49,202 bases of DNA from CAZYEI01 sp964646425. GTDB lineage: Bacteria; Bacillota_I; Bacilli_A; RFN20; JAISJY01. Numbering within the stretch: position 1 is the first letter of the stretch; every line of letters begins with the position of its first letter. Location: assembly GCA_964646425.1 (NCBI GenBank), contig CAZYEI010000007.1:1-49202 (forward strand). The letters run 5' to 3'. A model generated the notes under the pieces. That model saw only the letters and a list, made by a program, of their open reading frames with translations, was not told where the DNA came from and did no database searches. Positions 34,747 to 44,276 of the stretch are shown here, one piece after another. Made by a program: the position numbers and the translations under genes.

Positions 34747-34761
34747 AAATATATTATACCA
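34746..34761 (-). promoter_or_regulatory. Extended -10 promoter placing the spo0A start codon at +1
   Basis: On the minus strand TGGTATAAT (an extended -10; hexamer 34758-34753) is followed by six bases and then ATG. The predicted +1 is the A of the start codon (34746), which implies a leaderless mRNA. No good -35 is visible, as is common with extended -10 promoters. Confidence 0.6.
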
Positions 34762-34889
34762 TCTACTCACGACAATAAATATCACATATTGAATATAACA
34801 CAAATAACAAATAAAATCTACCTAAATAATTATAATATTATATTTATATTCTAAAAATGTAATTTAATATTAGCATTTTTGTTTTACTA

Positions 34890-34921
34890 AAAAAGTTTTC
34901 TAATAATTAGAAAACTTTTTT
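34890..34921 (-). terminator. Terminator between spoIVB and spo0A
   Basis: A perfect 14-bp stem (34890-34903 / 34907-34920) with a three-base loop and a T tract on the minus strand comes right after the spoIVB stop. It insulates spo0A from spoIVB transcription. Confidence 0.9.
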
Positions 34922-34924
34922 TAT

Positions 34925-35938
34925 TTAATTATTATTCATTTCTTCAAGCATAAATCTAATAAATACGCCATGTCCACAAGTACAATCATCTACAATTACA
35001 TGAGTTACTGCACCAATTAATTTTCCATCTTGAACTACCGGAGAGCCACTCATTCCTTGAATTATTCCATTTGTTTTATTAAGTAGATTTTTATCAACTA
35101 CTTTGAAACTAAACCCTTTTGTTTCTTTCTTAATTTGTTCTTTAACATTTGTAATTTCAATTGCATATTCTTTAATAGTATTATCATCTAACGTGGTAAT
35201 AATATATGCTTTCCCTTTTATAACATGATCTGAAGTTTCAATTAAATTATTTGCTGTTTTTCCATAATATTTGCCATATATGCCAAAAATAGTATTTTTT
35301 TCAATTGTTCCAATAACACTTTTCTTATCAATTTGAGCTATTTTTTCTCCTGGATTTCCGTTAATACTTCTTTTTATTCCTGTAACAGTACTTTCATAAA
35401 TACTTCCAGAATTTATCGGATATACTTCTTGATAATCACTATCTCTAACTTCGTGGCCTAATGCTGCATATTTTTTTGTTTTAGGATCAATAAATGTTAA
35501 TGTACCAATTCCTAATATTTTTTCTTTTATAAATAATCCTGTTTTATAGTTATTATCAATTTTATATATATTTAATTTTCTTACTATACTATTGTTGTTT
35601 CTTTTAATTTTAAGCGAAACACTAATTAAATCATCATTAAATGTTGACATATATTTTTCCAAATCTTTTAATGAAAAAATTTTATTTTCATCAATTTCAT
35701 AGATTAAATCACCAATTTTTATGTCAGAATCAATTGATGGATTATATGAAATATTATCACAATGAATTGTTGTAGTATTTGATACAATTAATCCTTTTCC
35801 TTTTAATTCCATTCCTATATTTTCTCCACCTAAAATAACAGAATCTGAACTGCTAGTATTAATTATAGCAGGTGTAATTGTCAAGATAGTTAAGATAATA
35901 AAACAAACTATAATTTTAAATTTATTGATTTTTTTCAT
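34925..35938 (-). CDS. spoIVB: SpoIVB serine peptidase (S55 family)
   Basis: SpoIVB is secreted from the forespore and cuts SpoIVFA to trigger pro-SigK processing. The 337-residue protein has an N-terminal membrane anchor (about 8-26), a PDZ domain (about 40-125) and the S55 peptidase domain. The catalytic His is in ALGHEV (His162) and the catalytic Ser in QGMSGSPVVQDGK (Ser297). The late DDCTCGHGVFI region is also family-like. Its presence fits the pro-SigK gene at 22.6 kb. AAAGGAGAAG precedes the ATG. Confidence 0.94.
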   Translation of the reverse strand: MKKINKFKIIVCFIILTILTITPAIINTSSSDSVILGGENIGMELKGKGLIVSNTTTIHCDNISYNPSIDSDIKIGDLIYEIDENKIFSLKDLEKYMSTFNDDLISVSLKIKRNNNSIVRKLNIYKIDNNYKTGLFIKEKILGIGTLTFIDPKTKKYAALGHEVRDSDYQEVYPINSGSIYESTVTGIKRSINGNPGEKIAQIDKKSVIGTIEKNTIFGIYGKYYGKTANNLIETSDHVIKGKAYIITTLDDNTIKEYAIEITNVKEQIKKETKGFSFKVVDKNLLNKTNGIIQGMSGSPVVQDGKLIGAVTHVIVDDCTCGHGVFIRFMLEEMNNN

Positions 35939-36001
35939 TTTTCTTCTCCTTTCATAACTATTATTTCCTAATAATATAATTATAAAGAAGAAATTATTAA
36001 C

Positions 36002-36030
36002 AAAAAAATAGACATTATTATGCCTATTTT
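36002..36030 (-). terminator. Terminator after recN
   Basis: On the minus strand AAAATAGGCA / TGTCTATTTTTTT forms a hairpin (one G-U pair) with loop TAATAA and a T run, directly after the recN stop. Confidence 0.75.
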
Positions 36031-37683
36031 TTAAATATTTTTGATTAATTCTTTAGCATTTTCAATTGCACTATCAGAAATAATATCTCCCGATAATAAT
36101 TTAGCGATTTCTTGGATTTGTTGTTCTTTATTTAATTTTGTTACAATTGTTTTAGTAGTATCATTGTTCATAATTTTTGAAACATGAAAATGATTGTCTG
36201 CTAATGACGCAACTTGAGGCAAATGAGTAATTGAAATAATTTGGATTTCCTTAGCCAATTCTTTCATTTTAAGTCCAACAGCTCTTGCAACTTTTCCTGA
36301 AACTCCAGTATCAACTTCATCAAAAATAACAGTATCAATGCCAAAATGTTTACTAAACAATACTTTTAATCCAAGCATTAATCGTGAAATTTCTCCACCA
36401 GAAGCAACTTTTGATAAAGATTGCAATGATTGTCCTGGATTCATTGAAATTAAAAAGTCAATTTTATCAAAACCATCATTATTTAATAAAACTGAGGTTT
36501 TAAAATCAATTGAAAATATAACATTTTCTAAATATAAATCTTTTAATTGTAAAATAATTTTGTTTTCTAAAATTTTTGCTAATTCTTTTCTTTTTATTGA
36601 CAATTCTTTAGCCAAATTCATCGCTTTTGAATATGCTAATTCCTTTTCTTTTAAATATTGTGATAAAATTTTTTCATGTTCATCATGTGAATAAAGTTTT
36701 TCTTGAAGATAAGTTAATGCATTTTGGATACTTTCATAATCATTTCCGTATTTTCGTTTAAATTTATTTATTTGATATATACGGTTTTGTACTTCTTCAA
36801 GACGATTTTCATCAAAATCGAATGAATTAAATGTATTCTTAATATTATCGATTAGATCTTGACATCGATAATAAATATCATTAATTGGTTCAATAAAACT
36901 TTCAAAATCATTATATCCATTTAAAGATTCAATCGCTTTTTTAGCAATAAACATTGAACTTATAGTCCCTTGTTCACCGTCTAAAGATTCCAGCGCCGTG
37001 TTAATATTCAAAGCTATTTTTTCAAAAGCATTGATTCTTTTTTGTTCATTTTCTAATTCTTCAATTTCATTTTCTTTAAGATTTAATTCTTCTAATTCTT
37101 TTACTTGAAATCTAATAAATTCAATTTCATCATTACTAATATTATTATTTAAAATATTTTCGTATTTTTTATTTTTTTCTAAATACTCATTAAATGCACT
37201 TAAATATTGACTTTTTAAATCTTTAAATGAAGAATCTCCAAATGTTTCCAGTAACATTAGATAAAAATTTTGATTTAATAAATATTGATTATCATGTTGA
37301 GAATGAATATCAATCATTTGCTGAGCAATTTGTTTAATAATATTTATAGTTGTACTGCGACCATTAATTTTTGAAATACTGTGACCATCATCATAGATAT
37401 CTTTTGACAAAATTAAAGTATCCTCAACTTCATCATTTAAAATTAATTCTATTTTTTGCTTTAGTTCTTGATTTAAAACAAAAACACCTTCAATAAAAGC
37501 TTTTTTGGCTCCTTTTCTAACAAAAGAAGAATTAGCACGATCGCCAAGTAATAATCCAAGTGCGTCAATAATAATTGATTTTCCAGCACCTGTTTCACCA
37601 GTTAAAACATTAAAACTATCATAAAATTCTAATGTTAAATCATCAATGATTGTAAAATTTTTAATAACAAGTTGTTGAATCAT
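36031..37683 (-). CDS. recN: DNA repair protein RecN
   Basis: This SMC-like ATPase of double-strand break repair has 550 residues. Walker A GETGAGKSI is at about 30-38, long coiled-coil arms run from about 150 to 350, and the C-terminal head has LSKVASGGEISRLMLGLK (signature) and DTVIFDEVDTGVSGKVA (Walker B). ATG 37683 has AAAGGAG eight bases upstream; a longer reading with MKGVNN would overlap that site. It follows tlyA as in B. subtilis, but argR (ahrC), normally between them, is missing. Confidence 0.96.
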   Translation of the reverse strand: MIQQLVIKNFTIIDDLTLEFYDSFNVLTGETGAGKSIIIDALGLLLGDRANSSFVRKGAKKAFIEGVFVLNQELKQKIELILNDEVEDTLILSKDIYDDGHSISKINGRSTTINIIKQIAQQMIDIHSQHDNQYLLNQNFYLMLLETFGDSSFKDLKSQYLSAFNEYLEKNKKYENILNNNISNDEIEFIRFQVKELEELNLKENEIEELENEQKRINAFEKIALNINTALESLDGEQGTISSMFIAKKAIESLNGYNDFESFIEPINDIYYRCQDLIDNIKNTFNSFDFDENRLEEVQNRIYQINKFKRKYGNDYESIQNALTYLQEKLYSHDEHEKILSQYLKEKELAYSKAMNLAKELSIKRKELAKILENKIILQLKDLYLENVIFSIDFKTSVLLNNDGFDKIDFLISMNPGQSLQSLSKVASGGEISRLMLGLKVLFSKHFGIDTVIFDEVDTGVSGKVARAVGLKMKELAKEIQIISITHLPQVASLADNHFHVSKIMNNDTTKTIVTKLNKEQQIQEIAKLLSGDIISDSAIENAKELIKNI

Positions 37684-37702
37684 ATTATTAACTCCTTTCA
37701 AA

Positions 37703-38503
37703 TTATTTATTTAAATCCTTATGTGCAGTAGAAACAATATCGCTAATGTTTATTTTTTTAGATGAATGATAATGAGAAAATTTAGCTAAAAATTCAATGT
37801 TCCCTTCTTTTTTACCTTTTATAGGTGAATATGTTAAATCATTCAATTGAAAATTATTTTCATTTGCATATGAAATTATTTTATTAATAACATCTATATG
37901 AACATCTTCATTTTTTATGACACCATTTTTATTTAAAAATGAATTTTCAGTTTCAAATTGTGGTTTAATTAAAGCAATAAAAATTGTTTTATCACAAGAA
38001 ACAGCATTTACGATTGGAAAAACATGTTTTAGTGATATAAAAGAAACATCTGTTACAATGTAATCAAATACCTCATTAAATGTTTCAAATTTTAAATTTT
38101 TTAAATTAAAATTTTCTTTTAAGTAGACCTTTTCATTTAATGATAGTTTTTCATCCATTTGTTTTGTACCAACATCAATTGCACATACTTTCCTAGCACC
38201 AAAATGTAATGAACAATCTGTAAAGCCACCAGTAGATGAGCCAATATCTAAAACTACTTTATCTTTTAAATTTAGTTGAAATTCAAATACGGCATGTTCT
38301 AATTTTTTTCCACCTCTAGAAACATATTCTTTTTCACATGGTAATATATTAATTTTAATGGAATTATCATCATTTTTTATATTTAAGGAAGGCTTTATAA
38401 TCACTTTATCATTTAAAATAATTCTTCCTTCTTTTATAGCTGATACAGCTTTTTCTCGACTACTGAAATACTTATTTTCTACTAAATATCTATCAATTCT
38501 CAT
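37703..38503 (-). CDS. tlyA: TlyA-family rRNA 2'-O-methyltransferase (YqxC)
   Basis: The 266-residue protein has an S4 RNA-binding domain (1-60, with SREKAVSAIKEGRIILN) followed by a Rossmann methyltransferase (DIGSSTGGFTDC as the SAM site, then VTDVSFISL and LIKPQFE). TlyA methylates ribosomal RNA in mycobacteria and was first described as a hemolysin; the rRNA role is the likely one. Its start overlaps the dxs stop by one base, so they are coupled. Confidence 0.94.
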   Translation of the reverse strand: MRIDRYLVENKYFSSREKAVSAIKEGRIILNDKVIIKPSLNIKNDDNSIKINILPCEKEYVSRGGKKLEHAVFEFQLNLKDKVVLDIGSSTGGFTDCSLHFGARKVCAIDVGTKQMDEKLSLNEKVYLKENFNLKNLKFETFNEVFDYIVTDVSFISLKHVFPIVNAVSCDKTIFIALIKPQFETENSFLNKNGVIKNEDVHIDVINKIISYANENNFQLNDLTYSPIKGKKEGNIEFLAKFSHYHSSKKINISDIVSTAHKDLNK

Positions 38504-40359
38504 TATTTTAGTAGTTTTATAGTTGATTTTAGTTCATTTATATTTAATTTTAAGTATTCTAGTAGTTCGCAAATTGTTCCATGTTTAATATATTTTGTTG
38601 GCAATGATAAATTGATTAATTTTCCACTATAATGTGCTAAAACCATAAATTCAGCAATTGAATCAAATAAACCTTCTTTAATACTATATATATCATAAAC
38701 AATAATATATTTATATTTATTTAATATTAAATTTAATTTATTTTCATCGATAGGATTATAAAATCTTGCAAATAATAAGTCAACCATAATATTTTCATCA
38801 GTAAAAATCTTTTTTAATGATTTAGTAATTGGGCCAGTTGAAATAACTAAAATATCATTTTCATTATTTATTAAATAGTCCCATTGTCCAAGATAAATCT
38901 TATCTATATGATAATTTAAATCTTCATTTTTTATATTTTCTCTCGGATATCTAATAAATGATAATATATCATTTTCATAACTGAAATTTAAAATATTAGC
39001 CGCATCATTATAATCAATAGGCATTGTAATACAAGAATTTGGAAGACTTTTACATATAGCAACATCAAAGATTCCATGATGCGTTTCTCCATCTTCTCCA
39101 ACTAACCCTGCCCGATCTACTGCAACAATAGCTCCTAATTTCATTCTTGCTAAATCATGGTTTAAATTATCATAAGCACGTTGCATAAAAGTCGAATAAA
39201 TACTAATAATTGGCTTTTTACCACCTAGTACTAATCCAGCAGCCATAGTTACTGCATGTTCCTCACTTATTCCTACATCTATTGTTCTATCAGGATATTT
39301 AAAAAATAATTTCTTTAATTTAGATCCTGAAATCATAGCAGGAGTTAATAAAACAGTATCTTCATTTTTAAAACTAAATTCATCGATTAAATTAGACATT
39401 GCATAACTCCATGATATTCCTTCATCAATTTTATTAGCATCACCTGATTTTATATCAAATGCTCCAACACCATGCCATGTGCCATCTAAATCATTTTCAG
39501 CCTTTTCATATCCTTTACCTTTTTGAGTAAGAACGTGCACAATTACAGATGAGTTCATTTTTTTGGCATTTTCAAGTCCTTTAACGATAGTTTTGATATC
39601 ATGACCATCAAAAGGTCCAAGATATTCAAGTCCCATACACTCAAATACATTATCTTTACCTAAGGTCATATATTTAAACCCATTTTTAACTTTTTTTAAT
39701 AATTTATATAAAGGTTTAGTTATATTATTTTTTGACCAACTAATAAAATATTTTTTTGATTTTTGATATTTACTGCTTCCTCTAACCCCTGTTAAAAATT
39801 TAGCTATTCCTCCAACAGGTTTGGAAATGGACATTTCATTATCATTTAAAACAATAATTACTTTATTATTCACTTCTGCTAAATGATTTATTGCCTCTAA
39901 TGCAATTCCTGAAGAAATTGAAGCATCGCCAATAATAGAAACTATATGATAATTATCATTATTTAAATCCCTAGCAATTGCTAATCCTTCAGCAATAGAA
40001 ATTGAAGTAGAAGAATGGCCGGCTTCCATAATATCGTGTTCACTTTCAGATCTTTTTTGATATCCTGATAATCCATCATAACATCTCAATGTATTAACAA
40101 ATTTTTCATATCTACCAGTTAATATTTTATGTGTATATGTCTGATGACCAACATCAAATAACAGTTTATCTTTTGGAGAGTCAAAAACTTTATGTAATGC
40201 TATAGTTAATTCAACACACCCAAGATTACTAGAAAGATGTCCGCCATGATTAGCAACAGTTTCAATAATGCATTTTCTTATATCAGCTGCTAAAGAGTCT
40301 AATTCAGGGTATGTTAAATTTTTTATAAATTCAGGATTTTTGATTTGAGATAAATCCAT
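38503..40359 (-). CDS. dxs: 1-deoxy-D-xylulose-5-phosphate synthase
   Basis: This is the first enzyme of the MEP isoprenoid pathway, condensing pyruvate and glyceraldehyde-3-P with TPP (618 aa, normal). Features are FDVGHQTYTHKILTGR, the TPP motif GDASISSGIALEAIN...NDNEMSIS, GPFDGHDI, and in the Pyr domain VGISEEHAVTMAAG and DRAGLVGEDGETHHG. ispG is also in this window (46.3 kb), so the MEP pathway is probably complete. Next to ispA and tlyA as in B. subtilis. Confidence 0.97.
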   Translation of the reverse strand: MDLSQIKNPEFIKNLTYPELDSLAADIRKCIIETVANHGGHLSSNLGCVELTIALHKVFDSPKDKLLFDVGHQTYTHKILTGRYEKFVNTLRCYDGLSGYQKRSESEHDIMEAGHSSTSISIAEGLAIARDLNNDNYHIVSIIGDASISSGIALEAINHLAEVNNKVIIVLNDNEMSISKPVGGIAKFLTGVRGSSKYQKSKKYFISWSKNNITKPLYKLLKKVKNGFKYMTLGKDNVFECMGLEYLGPFDGHDIKTIVKGLENAKKMNSSVIVHVLTQKGKGYEKAENDLDGTWHGVGAFDIKSGDANKIDEGISWSYAMSNLIDEFSFKNEDTVLLTPAMISGSKLKKLFFKYPDRTIDVGISEEHAVTMAAGLVLGGKKPIISIYSTFMQRAYDNLNHDLARMKLGAIVAVDRAGLVGEDGETHHGIFDVAICKSLPNSCITMPIDYNDAANILNFSYENDILSFIRYPRENIKNEDLNYHIDKIYLGQWDYLINNENDILVISTGPITKSLKKIFTDENIMVDLLFARFYNPIDENKLNLILNKYKYIIVYDIYSIKEGLFDSIAEFMVLAHYSGKLINLSLPTKYIKHGTICELLEYLKLNINELKSTIKLLK

Positions 40360-40367
40360 TTATATCA

Positions 40368-41216
40368 CTACTTTCTTCGATTTTTTATTTGATCAATTAA
40401 ATTAATTAAATCCATATTATTAAACTGTGGAATTTTTTCTAATATTTGATAAATATTACTAAATAATTCAGAAACTTTTTCTTTGGCTTTTTCTAACCCA
40501 AATTGCTTAACATATGTATTTTTATTTGAATTATAATCTTTTAATGGAGTTTTTCCAAGCACTTCAAAATTACCTTCAAAATCTAAAATATCATCCTGTA
40601 TTTGAAAAGCAAGTCCTAAATTATCACTTATTTCAAGAAAATCATCTAGCAAATCTAATCTATTAGCAATATTAACTGCAAAGATAAAAGGAATTGACAA
40701 AAGTTTTGAAGTCTTTAAATAATTAATATCAAGAATATGATGAACATTATTCTCTTTATCATTAGATAAATCATAAAATTGGCCTCTAACCATGCCACTA
40801 GAACCTATTGCATCACTTAATTCTTTAATTAAAATAACTTTTTGATGATCATTTAATTCTAAAGAATTTGTAATATAAAAAAATGCATCACTTAAAAGTG
40901 CATCACCAACTAGTACAGCATTAGCACTTCCATATTTTTTATGCGAAGCTAATTTCCCATGTCGATAATCATCATTATCCATTTCAGGCAAATCATCATG
41001 TACCAACGAATATGTATGAATCATTTCAATAGAAGCAGCAATATCAAAATAGTTAGATGGTTGATAGCCAAATCCTTTAATAATTGCCAAGAAAAATAAT
41101 GGTCGTAATCTTTTACCATTATTAATAAGAGAATAAGAAATCATTTCATCAATTTCATCTCTTGTATACAAGGATTCAAGATAAAGATTAAAATCCTCTT
41201 TTATTTTTTCCATCAT
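40368..41216 (-). CDS. ispA: Polyprenyl (farnesyl) diphosphate synthase
   Basis: This 282-residue short-chain prenyltransferase has the first Asp-rich motif DDLPEMDND (about 83-91), RGQFYDL, and the second motif FQIQDDILDFEG (about 213-224). The two residues between the aspartates of the first motif are typical of bacterial FPP synthase. It begins four bases after xseB, with GAGGAA inside the end of xseB as ribosome site; two adjacent ATGs are possible starts. Confidence 0.95.
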   Translation of the reverse strand: MMEKIKEDFNLYLESLYTRDEIDEMISYSLINNGKRLRPLFFLAIIKGFGYQPSNYFDIAASIEMIHTYSLVHDDLPEMDNDDYRHGKLASHKKYGSANAVLVGDALLSDAFFYITNSLELNDHQKVILIKELSDAIGSSGMVRGQFYDLSNDKENNVHHILDINYLKTSKLLSIPFIFAVNIANRLDLLDDFLEISDNLGLAFQIQDDILDFEGNFEVLGKTPLKDYNSNKNTYVKQFGLEKAKEKVSELFSNIYQILEKIPQFNNMDLINLIDQIKNRRK

Positions 41217-41219
41217 ATT

Positions 41220-41435
41220 TTATTCCTCAATAAATTCAGATACTTTAGAATCCTCTAATATTTTTGCAGCTTTTCCTTCAATATTTTTTAATTCTGCCTC
41301 ACAATACTTAGAAAGTTTTATTCCTTCCTCAAATAGTGAAAGCGACTCATTTAATGCCACATCACCATTTTCCAAAATCTTTACTATTTCTTCAAGTCGA
41401 ATCAACGATTCTTCGAAATTCATTTTCTTTTCCAT
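41220..41435 (-). CDS. xseB: Exodeoxyribonuclease VII small subunit
   Basis: This 71-residue helical hairpin protein joins XseA in the ExoVII complex. Signature: MNFEESLIRLEEIVKILENGDVALNESLSLFEEGIKLSKYCE. It begins two bases after the xseA stop with GAGGAGG inside the xseA end, so the pair is tightly coupled. Confidence 0.96.
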   Translation of the reverse strand: MEKKMNFEESLIRLEEIVKILENGDVALNESLSLFEEGIKLSKYCEAELKNIEGKAAKILEDSKVSEFIEE

Positions 41436-41437
41436 AA

Positions 41438-42775
41438 TTATTCCTCCTCGATTGAATTAATCAAAGCAGTAGCAGAGCCATCAACTAATTTGATTTTTAT
41501 TTTATCATTTAGATTAATTGATTTAATCGATTTAATTGATTTATTATCTTCATCTGTCAATACACCATATCCCCTTTGTAATATTTTTAGAGGACTTAAT
41601 GCTTCAAGTTTTGATATTAATAAAGCAAATTCGGTGCAATTATTTTTATAATTATTTTTATAATTATTATTTAATTTAATTATTGATTCACTTATACGCA
41701 TCTTATTATATCTAATAATATTAAAATAAGAATTTTTCAAATTAATATCTAGTCCTTGAATTTTTTTATTTATATCTGAAAAGAAATTTGATTTAACCAA
41801 ATTTAATCTATTATTTAATGAATTTAAAACTAACAACTTATTTCTCGTTAAATCTTCTATATTATTTAATATTTTTCGCTGTTTTAAATTTTCAAGTTTT
41901 AATTTATTTTCTTTTAAACGATTATTAAATACTCCAAATAGATTATTATTTAAATTATTTAAATATGTTACAACTTCATTTATATTTGGTGTTACCATTT
42001 CAGCAGCCCCTGTTGGAGTAGGTGCTCTTTTATCAGCAACAAAATCTGAAATAGTAAAATCAACTTCATGTCCTATGCCTGAAACAAGTGGTGTTTTCAT
42101 ATTAAAAATAGCTCTTGCAACAATTTCTTCATTAAACGCCCATAAGTCTTCAAGACTTCCGCCACCTCGAGCTAATATTATTACATCAAATCCTAGTGTA
42201 TCAGCATATTCTAATTTTCTTACAATATCAGGAGCAGCGTTCACGCCTTGAACAAGTGAAGGAATTAAAACTCTTTCACATATAGGCCATCTTCTACTTA
42301 TAGTAGAAAAAATATCATGAATTGCTGCACCAGTATAGGCACTAATTATTCCAATTTTCATTGGAAATGCAGGGATTTTTTTCTTATAAATGGAATTAAA
42401 TAATCCTTCTGCTTGTAATTTATTTTTTAGTTGTTCAAATTGCAAATAGAGTAATCCAAGTCCATCAGGTTCAATTTTAGAAACCAAAAGTTGATAACTA
42501 CCACCCATTTCATAAACAGTAATAGAAGCACTAACAACAACTTGCATGCCCTCTTCTATTTTAAACTTACAATTTCTCGCATAACTAGCAAACATAACAG
42601 CATTAATTCTAGTTCTAGAATCTTTTAAAGTAAAATACCAATGTCCAGATGTATGGATTTTCAAATTTGAAATTTCACCTTTTACTAGAATATTTTTAAG
42701 TCGATAATCGTTTTCTAAATTATTTTTAATAATATATGTTAATTCTTGAATTGTTAAAAAATTATTGTTCATCAT
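41438..42775 (-). CDS. xseA: Exodeoxyribonuclease VII large subunit
   Basis: Catalytic subunit of ExoVII (445 aa). The N-terminal OB-fold has ILVKGEISNLKIHTSGHWYFTLKD; the nuclease domain has IGIISAYTGAAIHDI, ARGGGSLEDLWAFNEE, SGIGHEVDFTISDFVADKRAPTPTGAAE; a long coiled coil (about 265-390) follows, then GYGVLTDED. Its start overlaps the nusB end by 14 bases. folD, often between nusB and xseA, is absent. Confidence 0.97.
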   Translation of the reverse strand: MMNNNFLTIQELTYIIKNNLENDYRLKNILVKGEISNLKIHTSGHWYFTLKDSRTRINAVMFASYARNCKFKIEEGMQVVVSASITVYEMGGSYQLLVSKIEPDGLGLLYLQFEQLKNKLQAEGLFNSIYKKKIPAFPMKIGIISAYTGAAIHDIFSTISRRWPICERVLIPSLVQGVNAAPDIVRKLEYADTLGFDVIILARGGGSLEDLWAFNEEIVARAIFNMKTPLVSGIGHEVDFTISDFVADKRAPTPTGAAEMVTPNINEVVTYLNNLNNNLFGVFNNRLKENKLKLENLKQRKILNNIEDLTRNKLLVLNSLNNRLNLVKSNFFSDINKKIQGLDINLKNSYFNIIRYNKMRISESIIKLNNNYKNNYKNNCTEFALLISKLEALSPLKILQRGYGVLTDEDNKSIKSIKSINLNDKIKIKLVDGSATALINSIEEE

Positions 42776-43217
42776 TTTTATTTGGTTCTTCTAATTTATC
42801 TAAAACGCCATTAATGTAACGATATGAAGCATCATCACTAAATTTTTGGGCTATTTTTACACAAACATTTATTGCAACAATTTTAGGGATATTACAATAG
42901 TATATTTCAATATATCCAAGAATTAATATAGCTTGGTCAACTAAGGATAAACGATTAAAATCCCAATCAACTAAATGCTTTGAGATACATTCTACAGCTT
43001 CAGGCATATGCTTAATAGCATTACTAAAAGTAGTGCGAATAAAAGGTTCACAATGCTGAATAGGTTTATGAGTAATATTTTCTACTATTTCTATTGGTTT
43101 AGGACGCTCACTCATTCCTAAATAAAAAAGATATTGAAAAATACATTGCATTATTAAAGTGTGCTGTAAAGTTCTAGATACCTTTTTATGCAAATCATTT
43201 GACATTTCTAATTCCAT
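42762..43217 (-). CDS. nusB: Transcription antitermination factor NusB
   Basis: NusB binds boxA RNA with NusE (S10) in rRNA antitermination. The 151-residue all-helical protein keeps LVDQAILILGYIEIYYCNIPKIVAINVCVKIAQKFSDDASYRYINGVLDKL, the family core where INE/ainEav is replaced by VAINVCV. The N-terminus is more divergent than usual, but position after the asp23 gene and before xseA-xseB is canonical. AGGAGG lies eight bases before the ATG. Confidence 0.92.
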   Translation of the reverse strand: MELEMSNDLHKKVSRTLQHTLIMQCIFQYLFYLGMSERPKPIEIVENITHKPIQHCEPFIRTTFSNAIKHMPEAVECISKHLVDWDFNRLSLVDQAILILGYIEIYYCNIPKIVAINVCVKIAQKFSDDASYRYINGVLDKLEEPNKNDEQ

Positions 43218-43246
43218 TTCAAAAACCTCCTAAAAAAATAATTCTC

Positions 43247-43268
43247 AAAAAAAGCACCAACAGGTGCC
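43247..43268 (-). terminator. Terminator after the asp23-family gene
   Basis: On the minus strand the short GC-rich hairpin GGCACC-TGTT-GGTGC is followed by T7. It separates asp23 from nusB transcription at least partly. Confidence 0.82.
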
Positions 43269-43603
43269 TACTTAACATCCGCAATGAAAATGTCTATTTT
43301 TGTTGGAGTAACCTCAGTCATATATTGCAATGATTGAGTTACTTTTTCTCTAACCTCATTACACACTTTTTCTACATTATAGCCATATTTAACTCTTAAA
43401 TTAATTGAAATATAGCAGCCATCGCCTTTAAACTTGCAAGTAATGTCTTGTTTTCTAAATAAATAATTTTTATCCATAGAAAAATCAACACCATCAATTT
43501 CCAAACAAATTAATCTTGTAATTTCTTCAAAAACATTAGTAGAAATTCCTATTTTCCCACTATTTTTGTAATTATCAATTCCGTAAAAATTCTTTTGAAA
43601 CAT
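43268..43603 (-). CDS. Asp23/Gls24-family protein (YqhY-like)
   Basis: This 111-residue protein matches the Asp23 envelope-stress family: GKIGISTNVFEEITRLICLEIDGV at the N-terminus, an ISINLRVKYGYNVEKVCNEVREKVTQSLQYMTEV core and an IDIFIADVK end. B. subtilis YqhY in the same slot before nusB is linked to acetyl-CoA carboxylase control, but accBC is not beside it here. The start is uncertain between ATG 43603 and ATG 43609; GGTG lies just upstream of both. Confidence 0.88.
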   Translation of the reverse strand: MFQKNFYGIDNYKNSGKIGISTNVFEEITRLICLEIDGVDFSMDKNYLFRKQDITCKFKGDGCYISINLRVKYGYNVEKVCNEVREKVTQSLQYMTEVTPTKIDIFIADVK

Positions 43604-43721
43604 AAACATCACCACTTTCGTGATTATTATATCATAATGATATAATATTTTCTATAATATTAATTTATAAATTAAAAAAAACTATGGAAGAAAAATCATT
43701 TTTAACATATAAAAAAGAAAA

Positions 43722-43741
43722 AAATCGCTTTTCAGCGATTT
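43722..43741 (-). terminator. Terminator after spoIIIAH
   Basis: The hairpin AAATCGCT / AGCGATTT (43722-43729 / 43734-43741) has a T run on the minus strand and overlaps the spoIIIAH stop codon. Confidence 0.8.
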
Positions 43742-44216
43742 AATTTTTAAACATTACTTCTACAAAAACATTTGTGTCAAATATTTTATATGCAATCGCC
43801 ATAACTTTTGCTGCATCAGTTTTCGTAGCATCCTCTTTTGAAATAATAATAGTAATTGTTTCTTTATTCATTTCAACATAGACTTTTTCATATCCTATTT
43901 CTTTTAGTTCTACTTTTACTTTATTTTCAAGTTCTAATTGTTTATTTTTATTTGTAATTGCTTGCAATGCCATTGCTTTTTCATCATTACTAGCCTCTGC
44001 TGAAGCAATAATTTCATTTTGAGATGCTAAAAATTCCTCATATGAATCATTTTTTGCTAATTCTAGAGATGAATAATAGATATCACTAGAACTTTCTAAT
44101 TTCGTATCGACTACTTTATCTAATCCATCTGTTGAAAAAGGCAGCATTACATAATAAACTGATAGCACAAGAACTAAACTAAATAAAGAGATGAACGCAA
44201 TAACTTGACGTTTCAT
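43740..44216 (-). CDS. spoIIIAH: SpoIIIAH-like sporulation channel protein
   Basis: In sporulating Firmicutes SpoIIIAH spans the mother-cell membrane and binds forespore SpoIIQ to form the feeding-tube channel. This 158-residue protein has the N-terminal MKRQVIAFISLFSLVLVLSVYYV membrane helix, a helical stalk with repeated Glu/Ala stretches (about 50-95), and a C-terminal ring-building domain (about 98-158) including GYEKVYVEMNKETITIIISKEDATKTDAAKVMAIAY. Position between efp and asp23-nusB is correct, but spoIIIAA-AG, which should lie between efp and this gene, are absent. AAAGGAGG precedes the ATG. Confidence 0.87.
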   Translation of the reverse strand: MKRQVIAFISLFSLVLVLSVYYVMLPFSTDGLDKVVDTKLESSSDIYYSSLELAKNDSYEEFLASQNEIIASAEASNDEKAMALQAITNKNKQLELENKVKVELKEIGYEKVYVEMNKETITIIISKEDATKTDAAKVMAIAYKIFDTNVFVEVMFKN

Positions 44217-44276
44217 TTAACTTCCTCCTTTATTCATGTACTACAATATATGAAAATAAAAATAAAATTAGAACAA

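Noticed and set aside
36338..36694. 118-residue plus-strand frame inside recN
   Set aside because: Antisense shadow of the conserved recN head domain.
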